Source: a virus. From it: a stretch of 20,448 nt of DNA. How positions within the stretch are numbered: the first letter of the stretch is position 1; each line of letters starts with the position of its first letter. This document shows positions 12,343 through 19,493 of the stretch, piece by piece. Location: positions 1-20,448 of the IMG/VR virus record IMGVR_UViG_3300042542_001929; one strand, given 5' to 3'. The notes under the pieces were generated by a model. That model worked only from the letters and a program-made list of their open reading frames with translations. It did no database searches and was not told where the DNA came from. A program made the position numbers and the translations under genes.

Positions 12343-12851
12343 CCGCCGTCGAGCACCTCGGCCAGGCGTTGCGCCTGCTCGAGGCCGAGGCGAGCGAGAT
12401 CGAGCACCGCATGTCGTTCGTGCGTGCCGCCATCGAAGCGTTCGGCTTGGACGCCGACTCGCTACTGATGGACGTCCTCGCCGAGGAGGAGCGGGCCGAC
12501 GTGGAGTACTGGCAGGGCGCGAAGCTGCGCGCCGACGCTGCTGGCATTCCGCCGGTCGAAGTCGTTGCGCCGACCTACGACGCTCCCGAAACTGCGCAGC
12601 AGGACGGCCCGGAACCGCTCTACGGCCGCACGCCGGAAGGCCGCTGGGACTGGCCGGCGATCGCTTGCGAGATTCGCAATGCCGACACTCAGGGCCAGCG
12701 CCGGGTGCTGTGGCTGACCTACGTGTTTGAGGTGCCCGCCAACACCGCTCAGTGGATGGTGAAGCGTTGCCGCGAACAGGGCCTCATCGACGCCGACCGG
12801 CCCGCCGTCAACCACCAGGCCGCCCGAGACGCAGCGGCGGCAGCACTGTGA
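12339..12851 (+). CDS. Putative winged-helix / HTH protein
   Basis: 170 residues from GTG 12339 (GTGA overlap). The N-terminal 36 residues are a helix pair likely to form a coiled coil (VTAVEHLGQALRLLEAEASEIEHRMSFVRAAIEAFG). An acidic middle follows. The C-terminus, WDWPAIACEIRNADTQGQRRVLWLTYVFEVPANTAQWMVKRCREQGLID, reads as a helix-turn-helix in which 'VPANTAQWMVKRCREQGLI' would be the recognition helix. It may be a phage regulator. The next gene overlaps it by GTGA. Confidence 0.58.
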   Translation: MTAVEHLGQALRLLEAEASEIEHRMSFVRAAIEAFGLDADSLLMDVLAEEERADVEYWQGAKLRADAAGIPPVEVVAPTYDAPETAQQDGPEPLYGRTPEGRWDWPAIACEIRNADTQGQRRVLWLTYVFEVPANTAQWMVKRCREQGLIDADRPAVNHQAARDAAAAAL

Positions 12852-13036
12852 CCGGCGACTACCCGGTGGCCTTCGCCCACTCCGTGCACCACCTCGGTGC
12901 ATGGGTGGTCGTCGGCCCGACCGGTGTGATCGCCTGCCCCGACCGTGCGACCGCCAACCGGATCAACGACCTGCTCGCCGCACACGGCATGGTCGGCGTG
13001 CCCGACAGCCTCGAGGGCGTGGAGTGGGCGCAGTGA
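12848..13036 (+). CDS. Small hypothetical protein
   Basis: 62 residues, GTG start overlapping the previous stop. The sequence VTGDYPVAFAHSVHHLGAWVVVGPTGVIACPDRATANRINDLLAAHGMVGVPDSLEGVEWAQ suggests beta strands (WVVVGPTGVIACP) then a helix (RATANRINDLLAAHG), a small alpha/beta fold. No motif is recognised. Coupled on both sides (GTGA). Confidence 0.5.
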   Translation: MTGDYPVAFAHSVHHLGAWVVVGPTGVIACPDRATANRINDLLAAHGMVGVPDSLEGVEWAQ

Positions 13037-13257
13037 GCGGTGAGCAGTCGGCCGTGATCCACGTCAGGCGGGTCGGGCGGTTCCGGTGGGTGGCGCAAGC
13101 AGACAGCATCATGGACATCGGCCCGCGGACCGTCCATTACGCCGAATACGGCATGACGCGCGCTGGTGCGATCCGCAAGCAGAAGCGCTCCATCAAGAAG
13201 AACGCCAGGCAGTCGGCATGGTGGCACCAGCGCGAGAGCGTCGAGGTCACCCTATGA
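13033..13257 (+). CDS. Small basic hypothetical protein
   Basis: 74 residues, GTG start overlapping the previous stop. The chain is strongly basic in its second half (RAGAIRKQKRSIKKNARQSAWWHQRESVEVTL), with a beta-rich first half (AVIHVRRVGRFRWVAQADSIMDIGPRTVHYAEYGM). The charge suggests nucleic-acid binding, and it immediately precedes the RuvC-like resolvase with an ATGA overlap, so it could be a partner. No family is recognised. Confidence 0.5.
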   Translation: MSGEQSAVIHVRRVGRFRWVAQADSIMDIGPRTVHYAEYGMTRAGAIRKQKRSIKKNARQSAWWHQRESVEVTL

Positions 13258-13715
13258 CCCTCATCATCGGCATCGACCCCGGAGTCGCCGGCGCCATCGC
13301 TGTCGTCAACGCTGCCAACGAGGTGCTCGTCTGGGACATGCCGACGATCGAGGTGCGCGGCAAGCGACGCATCTCGGCCCGGCATCTGCGCGACCTGCTC
13401 GTCGACATCGGCCCGGCCGTCATGGTCGTCGTCGAGGACGTGCAGGGCGTGCAGGGTTCCGGCGCCACATCGGCGTTCTCGTTCGGCAGGGGCTGCGGTG
13501 TCATCGAAGGCGTGCTCGCCGGGCTCGACCGGCCCGTCACCTACGTGTCGCCGCAACGCTGGACGAAAGACCTCGGCGTCGGCGCCGACAAGGGTGCGCA
13601 CCGCCTGGCGGCGCAGCGGCTGTGGCCGCTCGACGACCTGTTCGACCGCGTCAAGGACGACGGCCGGGCCGACGCTGCGCTGCTCGCCCATTGGTGGATG
13701 AGGGGGCTCTTGTGA
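13254..13715 (+). CDS. RuvC-like Holliday junction resolvase
   Basis: 153 residues, ATG overlapping the previous stop (ATGA). Acidic residues of the RNase H-like fold are visible: IIGIDPGVAGAIAV (D8), VVVEDVQGVQG (E61), and KDDGRADAALLAHWW (D136 and D140 as candidates for the last positions). Length fits phage RuvC-type resolvases. It would cut branched recombination or replication intermediates before packaging. It lies in the recombination/replication run with the RecB-like nuclease, helicase and primase. Confidence 0.82.
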   Translation: MTLIIGIDPGVAGAIAVVNAANEVLVWDMPTIEVRGKRRISARHLRDLLVDIGPAVMVVVEDVQGVQGSGATSAFSFGRGCGVIEGVLAGLDRPVTYVSPQRWTKDLGVGADKGAHRLAAQRLWPLDDLFDRVKDDGRADAALLAHWWMRGLL

Positions 13716-13924
13716 CCCCCGACCCGACACCGATCCCGGCGACCGGCATCACCCGCGACGAACACGACGAACTCGTCGCCATCAAGGGTCGGCCGCTCAC
13801 CCAGGGACCGATCAGGCGGCGACGCCAGGTCGACGACGCCACCGACCTCGGCGGCATGACCGTGCTCGACGGCGTGCTGGCCGAGCACTTGCGCAACGAG
13901 AAGAACAAGGAGGTAGGGGAGTGA
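13712..13924 (+). CDS. Small hypothetical protein
   Basis: 70 residues, GTG overlapping the resolvase stop (GTGA). Sequence VTPDPTPIPATGITRDEHDELVAIKGRPLTQGPIRRRRQVDDATDLGGMTVLDGVLAEHLRNEKNKEVGE: a Pro-rich start, a basic patch (RRRR) and an acidic C-terminal helix. No family recognised. GGAGG (13911-13915 region) near its end is the ribosome site of the next gene. Confidence 0.5.
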   Translation: MTPDPTPIPATGITRDEHDELVAIKGRPLTQGPIRRRRQVDDATDLGGMTVLDGVLAEHLRNEKNKEVGE

Positions 13925-14139
13925 CGAAGGATGAGCTCTACCCCGTCATCGACGAGGTGCTGCACGAGCGCTGGCACCCGCACATGAATGCTGGTAGTTG
14001 GTGGATCTCCGACTCGAATGGCGACATCCAGTTGCGCATCCACGAACTGGCCGAGGCGCTGTGCAACGCCATCGCCGCCCACGCCGCCGCCCGCACCAAC
14101 GGTAGCGCCAGCGCTACAAATGCGGGAGGGCCGACGTGA
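13921..14139 (+). CDS. Small hypothetical protein
   Basis: 72 residues, GTG start overlapping the previous stop. MTKDELYPVIDEVLHERWHPHMNAGSWWISDSNGDIQLRIHELAEALCNAIAAHAAARTNGSASATNAGGPT: two helices around a short beta hairpin (SWWISDSNGDIQLRIH). Its 3' end contains a perfect 16-bp palindromic segment at 14102-14117. No function recognised. Confidence 0.5.
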   Translation: MTKDELYPVIDEVLHERWHPHMNAGSWWISDSNGDIQLRIHELAEALCNAIAAHAAARTNGSASATNAGGPT

Positions 14140-14345
14140 GCGGCGACATCGTGTACAACATCTGGGCCGATCCGTCTGCTGCGGTCGAACTTGACCGTCT
14201 GAATGCCGAGATCAAGCGGCTGCGTGCCGAGGTGGAGCGGCTGACGGCCGACCCCACGATCTACAAGCATCAGTGCGGGCACTGCTCTCGTTTCTCGCCG
14301 CTGCCATTCCTCATCCCTGGCTACCTCATAGGAGCCCAGCCGTGA
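14136..14345 (+). CDS. Small coiled-coil protein with C-x2-C
   Basis: 69 residues, GTG start overlapping the previous stop. A coiled coil (AAVELDRLNAEIKRLRAEVERLTADP, residues about 15-40) is followed by HQCGHCSRFSPLPF, a single C-x2-C with nearby His that could bind zinc in a dimer. It directly precedes the WhiB-like genes with a GTGA overlap. Confidence 0.52.
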   Translation: MSGDIVYNIWADPSAAVELDRLNAEIKRLRAEVERLTADPTIYKHQCGHCSRFSPLPFLIPGYLIGAQP

Positions 14346-14764
14346 GCGAACAGTCTCGAATCGGGACTGTTCCCGCTGACTGGCGCACCCTCGCTGCCTG
14401 CCGTGGGCTTGACCCGGAACTGTTCTTCCCCGCTCGGGGCGATGCGTTCACCGCTCGCAACGCCCAGGCGGTCTGCGCCACCTGTCCGGTGGCCGAGCAG
14501 TGCCTCGAGTTCGCCATCGAGGTCGGCGAGACCGAGGGCATCTGGGGCGGTCTGTCCGGTCGGCAATTGCGGCAGGAGAGGCAGCGACGGGCGGGTGGCC
14601 GCAAGGGGCCGAAGCCGGGAACGACGCTCAAGCCGATCAAGCACGGCACCGATGCGGGGTACAACGCCCACCGCTACCGTGGCGAGCAGCCTTGCCAGTG
14701 GTGTCGCGAGGCGCACGCCGCCTACAACGCCGAGCGGGAGCGCAAGCAGGGCACGGCGGCATGA
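14342..14764 (+). CDS. WhiB-like iron-sulfur regulator with extra C-terminal Cys/His tail (first copy)
   Basis: 140 residues from GTG 14342, overlapping the previous stop (GTGA); the longer in-frame reading is rejected for that reason. The WhiB signature is complete: C20, then C45-x2-C48-x5-C54 as [4Fe-4S] ligands, and the GIWGG turn (66-70). WhiB proteins bind the sigma factor and redirect transcription, and phage copies alter host gene expression. After a basic linker (RQRRAGGRKGPKPG) there is an added tail, HGTDAGYNAHRYRGEQPCQWCREAHAAYNAERER, with H101, H110, C118 and C121 spaced like a small zinc finger. An 8-bp inverted repeat lies just inside its start. Confidence 0.85.
   Translation: MSEQSRIGTVPADWRTLAACRGLDPELFFPARGDAFTARNAQAVCATCPVAEQCLEFAIEVGETEGIWGGLSGRQLRQERQRRAGGRKGPKPGTTLKPIKHGTDAGYNAHRYRGEQPCQWCREAHAAYNAERERKQGTAA
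14348..14372. promoter_or_regulatory. Inverted repeat at the start of the WhiB-like gene
   Basis: GAACAGTC (14348-14355) and GACTGTTC (14365-14372) are perfect 8-bp arms around 9 bases, beginning 3 bases after the GTG start codon. It could be a protein operator (for example autoregulation) or an mRNA hairpin limiting initiation. It is less GC-rich than its surroundings. Confidence 0.4.
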
Positions 14765-15153
14765 ACTGGGCCGAACTGCGTGCGCAGCTCGCCTGCACCG
14801 ACCGTGGCGACGAGATGTGCGTCGACCCGTGGCGGCCGCAGCACAAGCGGGTCCGGCAGGAGCGTGAAGCGTTGGCCATCTGCGCCGACTGCCAGCACCT
14901 CGACCGGTGCCGGGCGTGGGTGCTGCGCCAACCGGACGACCCGTCGCCGGTCATGGTCGTCGGCGGCATGACACCGGGGCAGCGGCGCAAGTACCGCCAC
15001 GGCGGCGACGCCTGCGGGACCGCCGCCGGGTACTGGCGGCACCACCGCAGCGGCGAGGAAGCGTGCCGGCCGTGCCGAGACGCCGTCGCAGCGCATCGCC
15101 GTGACTGGCGAGCGAAGAAGAAGAACGAACGACAACAGGGAGACGCAGCATGA
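14761..15153 (+). CDS. WhiB-like regulator with C-terminal Cys/His tail (second, diverged copy)
   Basis: 130 residues, ATG overlapping the first WhiB stop (ATGA). Cluster ligands are C12, C41-x2-C44-x5-C50. The turn is VMVVGGMTPGQR instead of GIWGG, a typical diverged phage variant. The C-terminal tail HGGDACGTAAGYWRHHRSGEEACRPCRDAVAAHRRDWR (from residue 80) matches the layout of the first copy's tail, adding C85 and keeping C102-x2-C105. The pair therefore looks like a duplication of the whole two-domain protein. An extra Cys (C20) is present. It overlaps the helicase start by ATGA. Confidence 0.75.
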   Translation: MNWAELRAQLACTDRGDEMCVDPWRPQHKRVRQEREALAICADCQHLDRCRAWVLRQPDDPSPVMVVGGMTPGQRRKYRHGGDACGTAAGYWRHHRSGEEACRPCRDAVAAHRRDWRAKKKNERQQGDAA

Positions 15154-16436
15154 GCTATCAGGAGTTCCTGGCCAGCAAGGCCAGACGACACCAGTCGGCC
15201 GGGGTGGTGGTCGACCCGTCGATGATCCACCCGTCGTTGCACGACTGGCAGCGGCGCATTGTCCAAGCGACGATCGGCCGAGGCCGTGGCGCAGTGTTCG
15301 CCGACACAGGTATGGGTAAGACCCGCATGCAGATCGAGTGGTCACGACTGATCGCCGACAGGGCGCTCATCCTCGCCCCGCTGTCGGTTGCACGCCAGAC
15401 CGTTCGGGAGGCAGCCAAGATCGACGCTGACGTTCGCTATGTCAGGCGACCGGACGATGTCGTGCCGGGCACGGTGTCGATCACCAACTACGAACTGGCG
15501 CACCACTTCGACGCCGGCCAGTTCGACGCCGTGGCGCTCGACGAGTCCAGCATCCTCAAGTGCTTCACGGGGTCGACCCGTAACGCCCTGATCCGCCAGT
15601 GGCAGTCGACGCCGCACCGCTCGAGCTGGTCGGCAACGCCCGCACCGAACGACGTAACCGAACTGTGCAACCAGGCCGAGTTCCTGGGCGTGATGGCCCG
15701 CAACGAGATGCTCGCCGCCTACTTCGTGCACGACGACGACGGGTGGCGGCTCAAGGGCCACGCAGCCGATCCGATGTTCGCATGGATGGCGACCTGGGCC
15801 ATCGCTGCTCGACGCCCCAGCGACGTCGGTGGCGATGATTCTGCATACCAACTGCCGCCACTCAACGTCACCGCCGACGTCGTGCGTGTCGACGTCCAGC
15901 AGGAGGGCCAACTGTTCGCAACCGATCTCGGTGGCGTCGGCGGTCGGGCCAAGGTGCGCAAGTCGACCCTTGCTGATCGAGTCGATCGGGCGGTGGAGCG
16001 ATGCAGCCGGCCCGGCCAGTGGATCGCATGGTGTGGACTCAACGACGAGGCAGACCAGATCGCCGCATCCGTCGATGGGGCAGTGAACGTGCACGGCACC
16101 ATGACGCCCGACGAGAAGGCAGACACCTTTGAGGCATTCCAAGACGGCGAGGTGCGGGTGCTCGTTACCAAGCCGTCGATCGCTGGCTTCGGCATGAACT
16201 TCCAGCAGTGCCATCAGATGGTGTTCGTCGGGCTGTCCGACTCATGGGAGTCCTACTACCAGTCGATCCGGCGGTGCTGGCGCTTCGGTCAGACCGAACC
16301 AGTCGACGTGTACGTCGTCGTCAGCGAACTTGAGCAGCAGATCGTCGAGAACGTCCGACGCAAAGAAACCGAAGTGGCGGCATGGGTCGACCGGCTCGTG
16401 CACCACATGAACCAGCAACAGGGAGCAGCAGCATGA
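15150..16436 (+). CDS. SNF2/SF2-type DNA helicase (ATPase)
   Basis: 428 residues, ATG overlapping the preceding stop (ATGA). Helicase motifs: a Q-like start HDWQRRIV, Walker A DTGMGKT (52-58), LAPLSV (motif Ia), LDESS (130-134, DEAD-box variant), WSATPAPND (motif III, 160-168), and in the second RecA-like domain VLVTKPSIAGFGMNFQ (motif V) and YYQSIRRCWRFGQ (motif VI with arginine fingers). This is the compact SNF2-like helicase common in phages. It translocates on dsDNA, and its constant phage neighbour is a DNA methyltransferase, as here. A role in replication or remodelling of bound protein is inferred. Confidence 0.86.
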   Translation: MSYQEFLASKARRHQSAGVVVDPSMIHPSLHDWQRRIVQATIGRGRGAVFADTGMGKTRMQIEWSRLIADRALILAPLSVARQTVREAAKIDADVRYVRRPDDVVPGTVSITNYELAHHFDAGQFDAVALDESSILKCFTGSTRNALIRQWQSTPHRSSWSATPAPNDVTELCNQAEFLGVMARNEMLAAYFVHDDDGWRLKGHAADPMFAWMATWAIAARRPSDVGGDDSAYQLPPLNVTADVVRVDVQQEGQLFATDLGGVGGRAKVRKSTLADRVDRAVERCSRPGQWIAWCGLNDEADQIAASVDGAVNVHGTMTPDEKADTFEAFQDGEVRVLVTKPSIAGFGMNFQQCHQMVFVGLSDSWESYYQSIRRCWRFGQTEPVDVYVVVSELEQQIVENVRRKETEVAAWVDRLVHHMNQQQGAAA

Positions 16437-17335
16437 CCACCACCCACGACCCCCAGCCGTACATCACCGACATCGCCACCGGCAAGAACTGGACGGCGAT
16501 GCTCGGTGACTCGTGCGAGCGGCTCGCCGAGATCGAGACTGACAGCGTCGACCTGTCCGTGTACTCGCCGCCGTTTGCCTCGCTGTTCACCTACAGCCCC
16601 AGCGACCGAGACCTCGGCAACTGTCGGGACCGGGACGAGTTCCAGCAGCACTACCGGTTCATCGTCGAGGAGGTTCTGCGTGTCACCAAGCCTGGCAGGC
16701 TGAGCGTCGTGCACTGCCAGCAGCTCGCCACCCAGAAGGGGCGAGACGGCGCCATCGGGCTGCACGACTTCCGTGGCGACCTGATCCGCACTCACACCGA
16801 GGCGGGATGGATCTTCCACGGCGAGGTGACCATCGACAAAGACCCGCAGGCCCAGGCGATCCGCACCAAGGCCACGTCGCTCATGTTCCAGACGCTGAAC
16901 CGAGATTCAGCCATGAGTCGGCCCGCATTGGCCGACTACCTGCTGATGTTCCGCAAGCACGGCGACAATCAGGAGCAAATCAAGCCCGACTGCGACAATG
17001 AGACGTGGATCGAGTGGGCCCGGCCCGTCTGGTTCGACATCAGGGAAACCAACACGCTGAACACCACCGTGGCTCGAGATGATGCCGACGAGCGACACAT
17101 CTGCCCGCTCCAACTCGACCTGATCGAGCGAGTGATCCGGCTGTGGTCGAACCGTGGCGATCTGGTCTTGACGCCGTTCCTCGGCATTGGGTCGGAGGTC
17201 TACAGCGCCGTCAAGCTCGGCCGTCGTGGCATCGGGTGCGAACTCAAGCCGTCGTACTGGCGCACCGCCGTCGGCAACCTGGAGCGGCTCGAATCGGAAA
17301 TGGACCTGCCCACTCTGTTCGACATCACCGGATGA
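16433..17335 (+). CDS. DNA methyltransferase, N6/N4-type (SPPF motif)
   Basis: 300 residues, ATG overlapping the helicase stop (ATGA). Catalytic motif IV is YSPPF (44-48), and the S-adenosylmethionine motif FLGIGS (249-254) comes later with GIGCELKPSYW, i.e. the beta-class order (catalytic motif before the cofactor motif) of the N6_N4_Mtase family. SPP-Phe/Tyr is most often linked to N4-cytosine methylation, DPPY to N6-adenine, so N4-cytosine is favoured but not proven. There is no restriction enzyme beside it, so it probably protects phage DNA from host restriction or marks it for the adjacent helicase/primase. Confidence 0.86.
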   Translation: MTTTHDPQPYITDIATGKNWTAMLGDSCERLAEIETDSVDLSVYSPPFASLFTYSPSDRDLGNCRDRDEFQQHYRFIVEEVLRVTKPGRLSVVHCQQLATQKGRDGAIGLHDFRGDLIRTHTEAGWIFHGEVTIDKDPQAQAIRTKATSLMFQTLNRDSAMSRPALADYLLMFRKHGDNQEQIKPDCDNETWIEWARPVWFDIRETNTLNTTVARDDADERHICPLQLDLIERVIRLWSNRGDLVLTPFLGIGSEVYSAVKLGRRGIGCELKPSYWRTAVGNLERLESEMDLPTLFDITG

Positions 17336-19482
17336 TGCCCGCCACCACACCGCCATCCGCCGACGTGCACCAGGCGGCGCTCGACCTCGCTGCGCACGGG
17401 TTCCGGGTGCTGCCGATCCGGCCCGGCATGAAACACCCGCCGATGGCCGCATGGCAGCAGGCCGCCACCACACGCACCGAAGCGATCGGCGCCTGGTGGA
17501 ACGGGCTGTACCGAGGCCACGGCGTCGGTATCGCTACCGGCTACCTCGACACCGGTGAAGGGTTCTTCGTGCTCGACATCGACGAGCGGGACACCTTCAG
17601 CGGCACCGACACGCTGCACGACTTGGAGAAGGTGCACGGCCCGCTTCCGGCGACGATCACGTCGATCACCGGCAGCGGCAGCGAACACCGCTACCTGCTG
17701 GTTCCAGCCGGGCGGCCGGTGCCCCGCAACGACCAGTCAGGCAGGCTCGGCGCCGGGCTCGACATCCGAGGCGAAGGCGGCCAGGTCGTCGTCGCCCCAA
17801 CCGTGCACCCCAACGGCAACGCCTACGCCTGGGAAGTCGGCCACGCACCCGGCGAGATCGACATGGCCGAAGCGCCCGCCTGGCTGATGGACCTGCTCGC
17901 CCCGGTGGAGCGCAGCGCACCGGCACCGGCGCCGACCCGGCAGCGTGACGTGTTCCTGTCGTCGTCGCCGGCCGATCGCTGGAACGACCGCACCACCTGG
18001 CCCGACCTGCTCGAGCGGGACGGATGGCAGTTGCACCACATCGACGCCGACGGTGAGCAGCACTGGACCCGGCCCGGCAAAGACCGGCGAGAAGGCACGT
18101 CGGCGACCGTCGGCTGGCAGGGCAACGACGCCCTCAAGGTGTTCACCTCGGCTGTGCCGTGGCTGCAAGCCGAGCGCACGTACTCACGGTTCCAGTACGA
18201 GGCGGCACGCACGCATGGCGGCGACGAACGGGCACTCGCCCGCCAGATCATCGCCGACGAAGGTGCCGCTGTCGTCGCTGCGCTCCCGGTGGTGCCCGTC
18301 GGCACCGAGCCGCCAGCCAGCGACGAGATGAGCGACTACGACGCCTCGCTGCGTGGCCTGCTGCTCAACTGGGGCGACTTCTGGGCGAAAGACACCACCG
18401 AGGCGTCATGGCTTGCCGAGCCCGTCATCGCCCAGGGGCGCGCCACGGCGCTGTTCGCCCCGGGCGGCACCGGCAAGTCGCTGTTCGCCCTGTGGCTGTG
18501 CGCCTCGATCGCCTGCGGCCTGATCGGGCTCGACGGCATCAAGATCGAGCGGCGACGGGTGTTGTACCTCGACTACGAGATGACCGCCGACGACCTTGCC
18601 GAGCGGCTCACGGCGATGGGGTTCAGCGCCGAGATGGACCTGGGCTGGTTGCACTATGCCCTGTTGCCGTCACTGCCGCCCGCCGATGCGCCCGAGGGCG
18701 GCAAAGCCATCGCTCGGCTGGCGCAGCTCGTCGGCGCCGACCTGGTGGTCATCGACACCTTCGGTCGGGCCGTCGCCGGTGACGAGAACGACGCCGACAC
18801 GGTGCGCAACTTCTACCGCTGGACCGGGCTGCACTTGAAGGCCGAGGGGCGGGCGTTCCTGCGGGTCGATCACGCCGGCAAGGACGTCGAGAAGGGCCAG
18901 CGAGGCACCTCGGCGAAGAACGACGACGTCGATGTGGTCTGGCGGATGATGAAAGCCGACGGCGGCTTCACCCTCAAAGCGACGAAGCGGCGCATGGGCT
19001 GGGTGCCTGAGGAGGTGGTGCTGATGCAGCGAGACGAGCCGCAACTGCACTACCGCACCGGCATCGACGCCGTGCCTGCCGGTACAGCCGAGACGGTCGC
19101 CGACCTCGATGCGCTCGGTGTGGCGGTTGACGCATCGGCCCGCAAGGCCGCCGAAGCACTGCGCGCGGCAGGCCGCTCAGCGAAGAACGACCGCATCCGA
19201 GCGGCACAGAAAGCACGTCGGAGCAGGGTCATGCAGCCTGTGGATAACTACCCCGAAAGCGCGCCCCGCACTTCGGGGCGCGGTCGCGAAACGGAGCGCG
19301 CCCCGATTATTGGGGCGCACCGGGGCGCACTTGACGAAACCCCAGGTCAGGACGTGGGGCGCGGTGCGGGGCGCGGTGGGGCGCGGTACCCCGACGCAAC
19401 TGGGGCGCGCGCCCCCTCTCTAGAGGGGGCGCGCCCCAGCGTGAGCCCCGGCAAGCCAATTCCATCGATGGACGACTTCTGA
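17332..19482 (+). CDS. Primase-polymerase / RepA-like helicase fusion
   Basis: 716 residues, first ATG of an ATGATG overlapping the methyltransferase stop. The N-terminal bifunctional primase-polymerase domain (about 11-190) has GFRVLPIRPGMKHP, FVLDIDE (D82, D84), GSGSEHRYL (H119) and LGAGLDIRGEGGQVVVAP (D144). A linker region follows. The RecA-like AAA_25 domain (about 340-560) has APGGTGKS (Walker A, K382), YLDYE (D414), VVIDTFG (D475) and RVDHAGKD (H514). One protein would prime and unwind DNA at the phage origin. Residues from about 636 are low-complexity (Gly/Arg/Ala/Pro) and coincide with the DnaA box and GGGGCGC repeats, so the origin seems embedded in its 3' end. Confidence 0.85.
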   Translation: MMPATTPPSADVHQAALDLAAHGFRVLPIRPGMKHPPMAAWQQAATTRTEAIGAWWNGLYRGHGVGIATGYLDTGEGFFVLDIDERDTFSGTDTLHDLEKVHGPLPATITSITGSGSEHRYLLVPAGRPVPRNDQSGRLGAGLDIRGEGGQVVVAPTVHPNGNAYAWEVGHAPGEIDMAEAPAWLMDLLAPVERSAPAPAPTRQRDVFLSSSPADRWNDRTTWPDLLERDGWQLHHIDADGEQHWTRPGKDRREGTSATVGWQGNDALKVFTSAVPWLQAERTYSRFQYEAARTHGGDERALARQIIADEGAAVVAALPVVPVGTEPPASDEMSDYDASLRGLLLNWGDFWAKDTTEASWLAEPVIAQGRATALFAPGGTGKSLFALWLCASIACGLIGLDGIKIERRRVLYLDYEMTADDLAERLTAMGFSAEMDLGWLHYALLPSLPPADAPEGGKAIARLAQLVGADLVVIDTFGRAVAGDENDADTVRNFYRWTGLHLKAEGRAFLRVDHAGKDVEKGQRGTSAKNDDVDVVWRMMKADGGFTLKATKRRMGWVPEEVVLMQRDEPQLHYRTGIDAVPAGTAETVADLDALGVAVDASARKAAEALRAAGRSAKNDRIRAAQKARRSRVMQPVDNYPESAPRTSGRGRETERAPIIGAHRGALDETPGQDVGRGAGRGGARYPDATGARAPSLEGARPSVSPGKPIPSMDDF
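19239..19247 (-). promoter_or_regulatory. Perfect DnaA box
   Basis: TGTGGATAA on the + strand is the exact complement of the consensus DnaA box TTATCCACA. It stands immediately left of the GGGGCGC repeat cluster in the 3' end of the primase-helicase gene, where a host DnaA could help load the phage replication proteins. A single 9-mer can occur by chance, but in GC-rich coding DNA it is not expected often. Confidence 0.55.
19400..19439. repeat. Long GC-rich inverted repeat within the origin candidate
   Basis: Arms CTGGGGCGCG (19400-19409) with CGCGCCCCAG (19430-19439), and CCCCCTCT (19412-19419) with AGAGGGGG (19422-19429), separated on the left arm by a 2-base bulge (CG). The tip contains TCTAGA. 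It lies in coding sequence for residues about 690-703 of the primase-helicase tail. It has no T-run and is not a terminator for the + strand. Confidence 0.7.
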
Positions 19483-19493
19483 AAGGCCAACCC

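Larger units (their letters stand above)
19239..19440. other. Candidate replication origin: DnaA box plus GGGGCGC iterons and hairpins
   Basis: GGGGCGC occurs eight times on the + strand, starting at 19275, 19312, 19322, 19356, 19368, 19378, 19402 and 19426, and four times inverted (GCGCCCC at 19261, 19298, 19409 and 19431). Several are 10-12 bp apart, about one helical turn. Hairpins: 19260-19282 (9 bp, CACTT loop), 19298-19318 (7 bp, AT-rich GATTATT loop) and 19400-19439 (18 bp with a 2-base bulge around CT). Iterons, hairpins and a DnaA box next to a primase-helicase are what an origin looks like. No binding or replication data exist for it here. Confidence 0.55.

Noticed and set aside
14273-14341. 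N-terminal extension of the first WhiB-like protein
   Set aside because: It overlaps the preceding coiled-coil gene out of frame; the GTGA-coupled GTG at 14342 gives the normal WhiB N-terminus.
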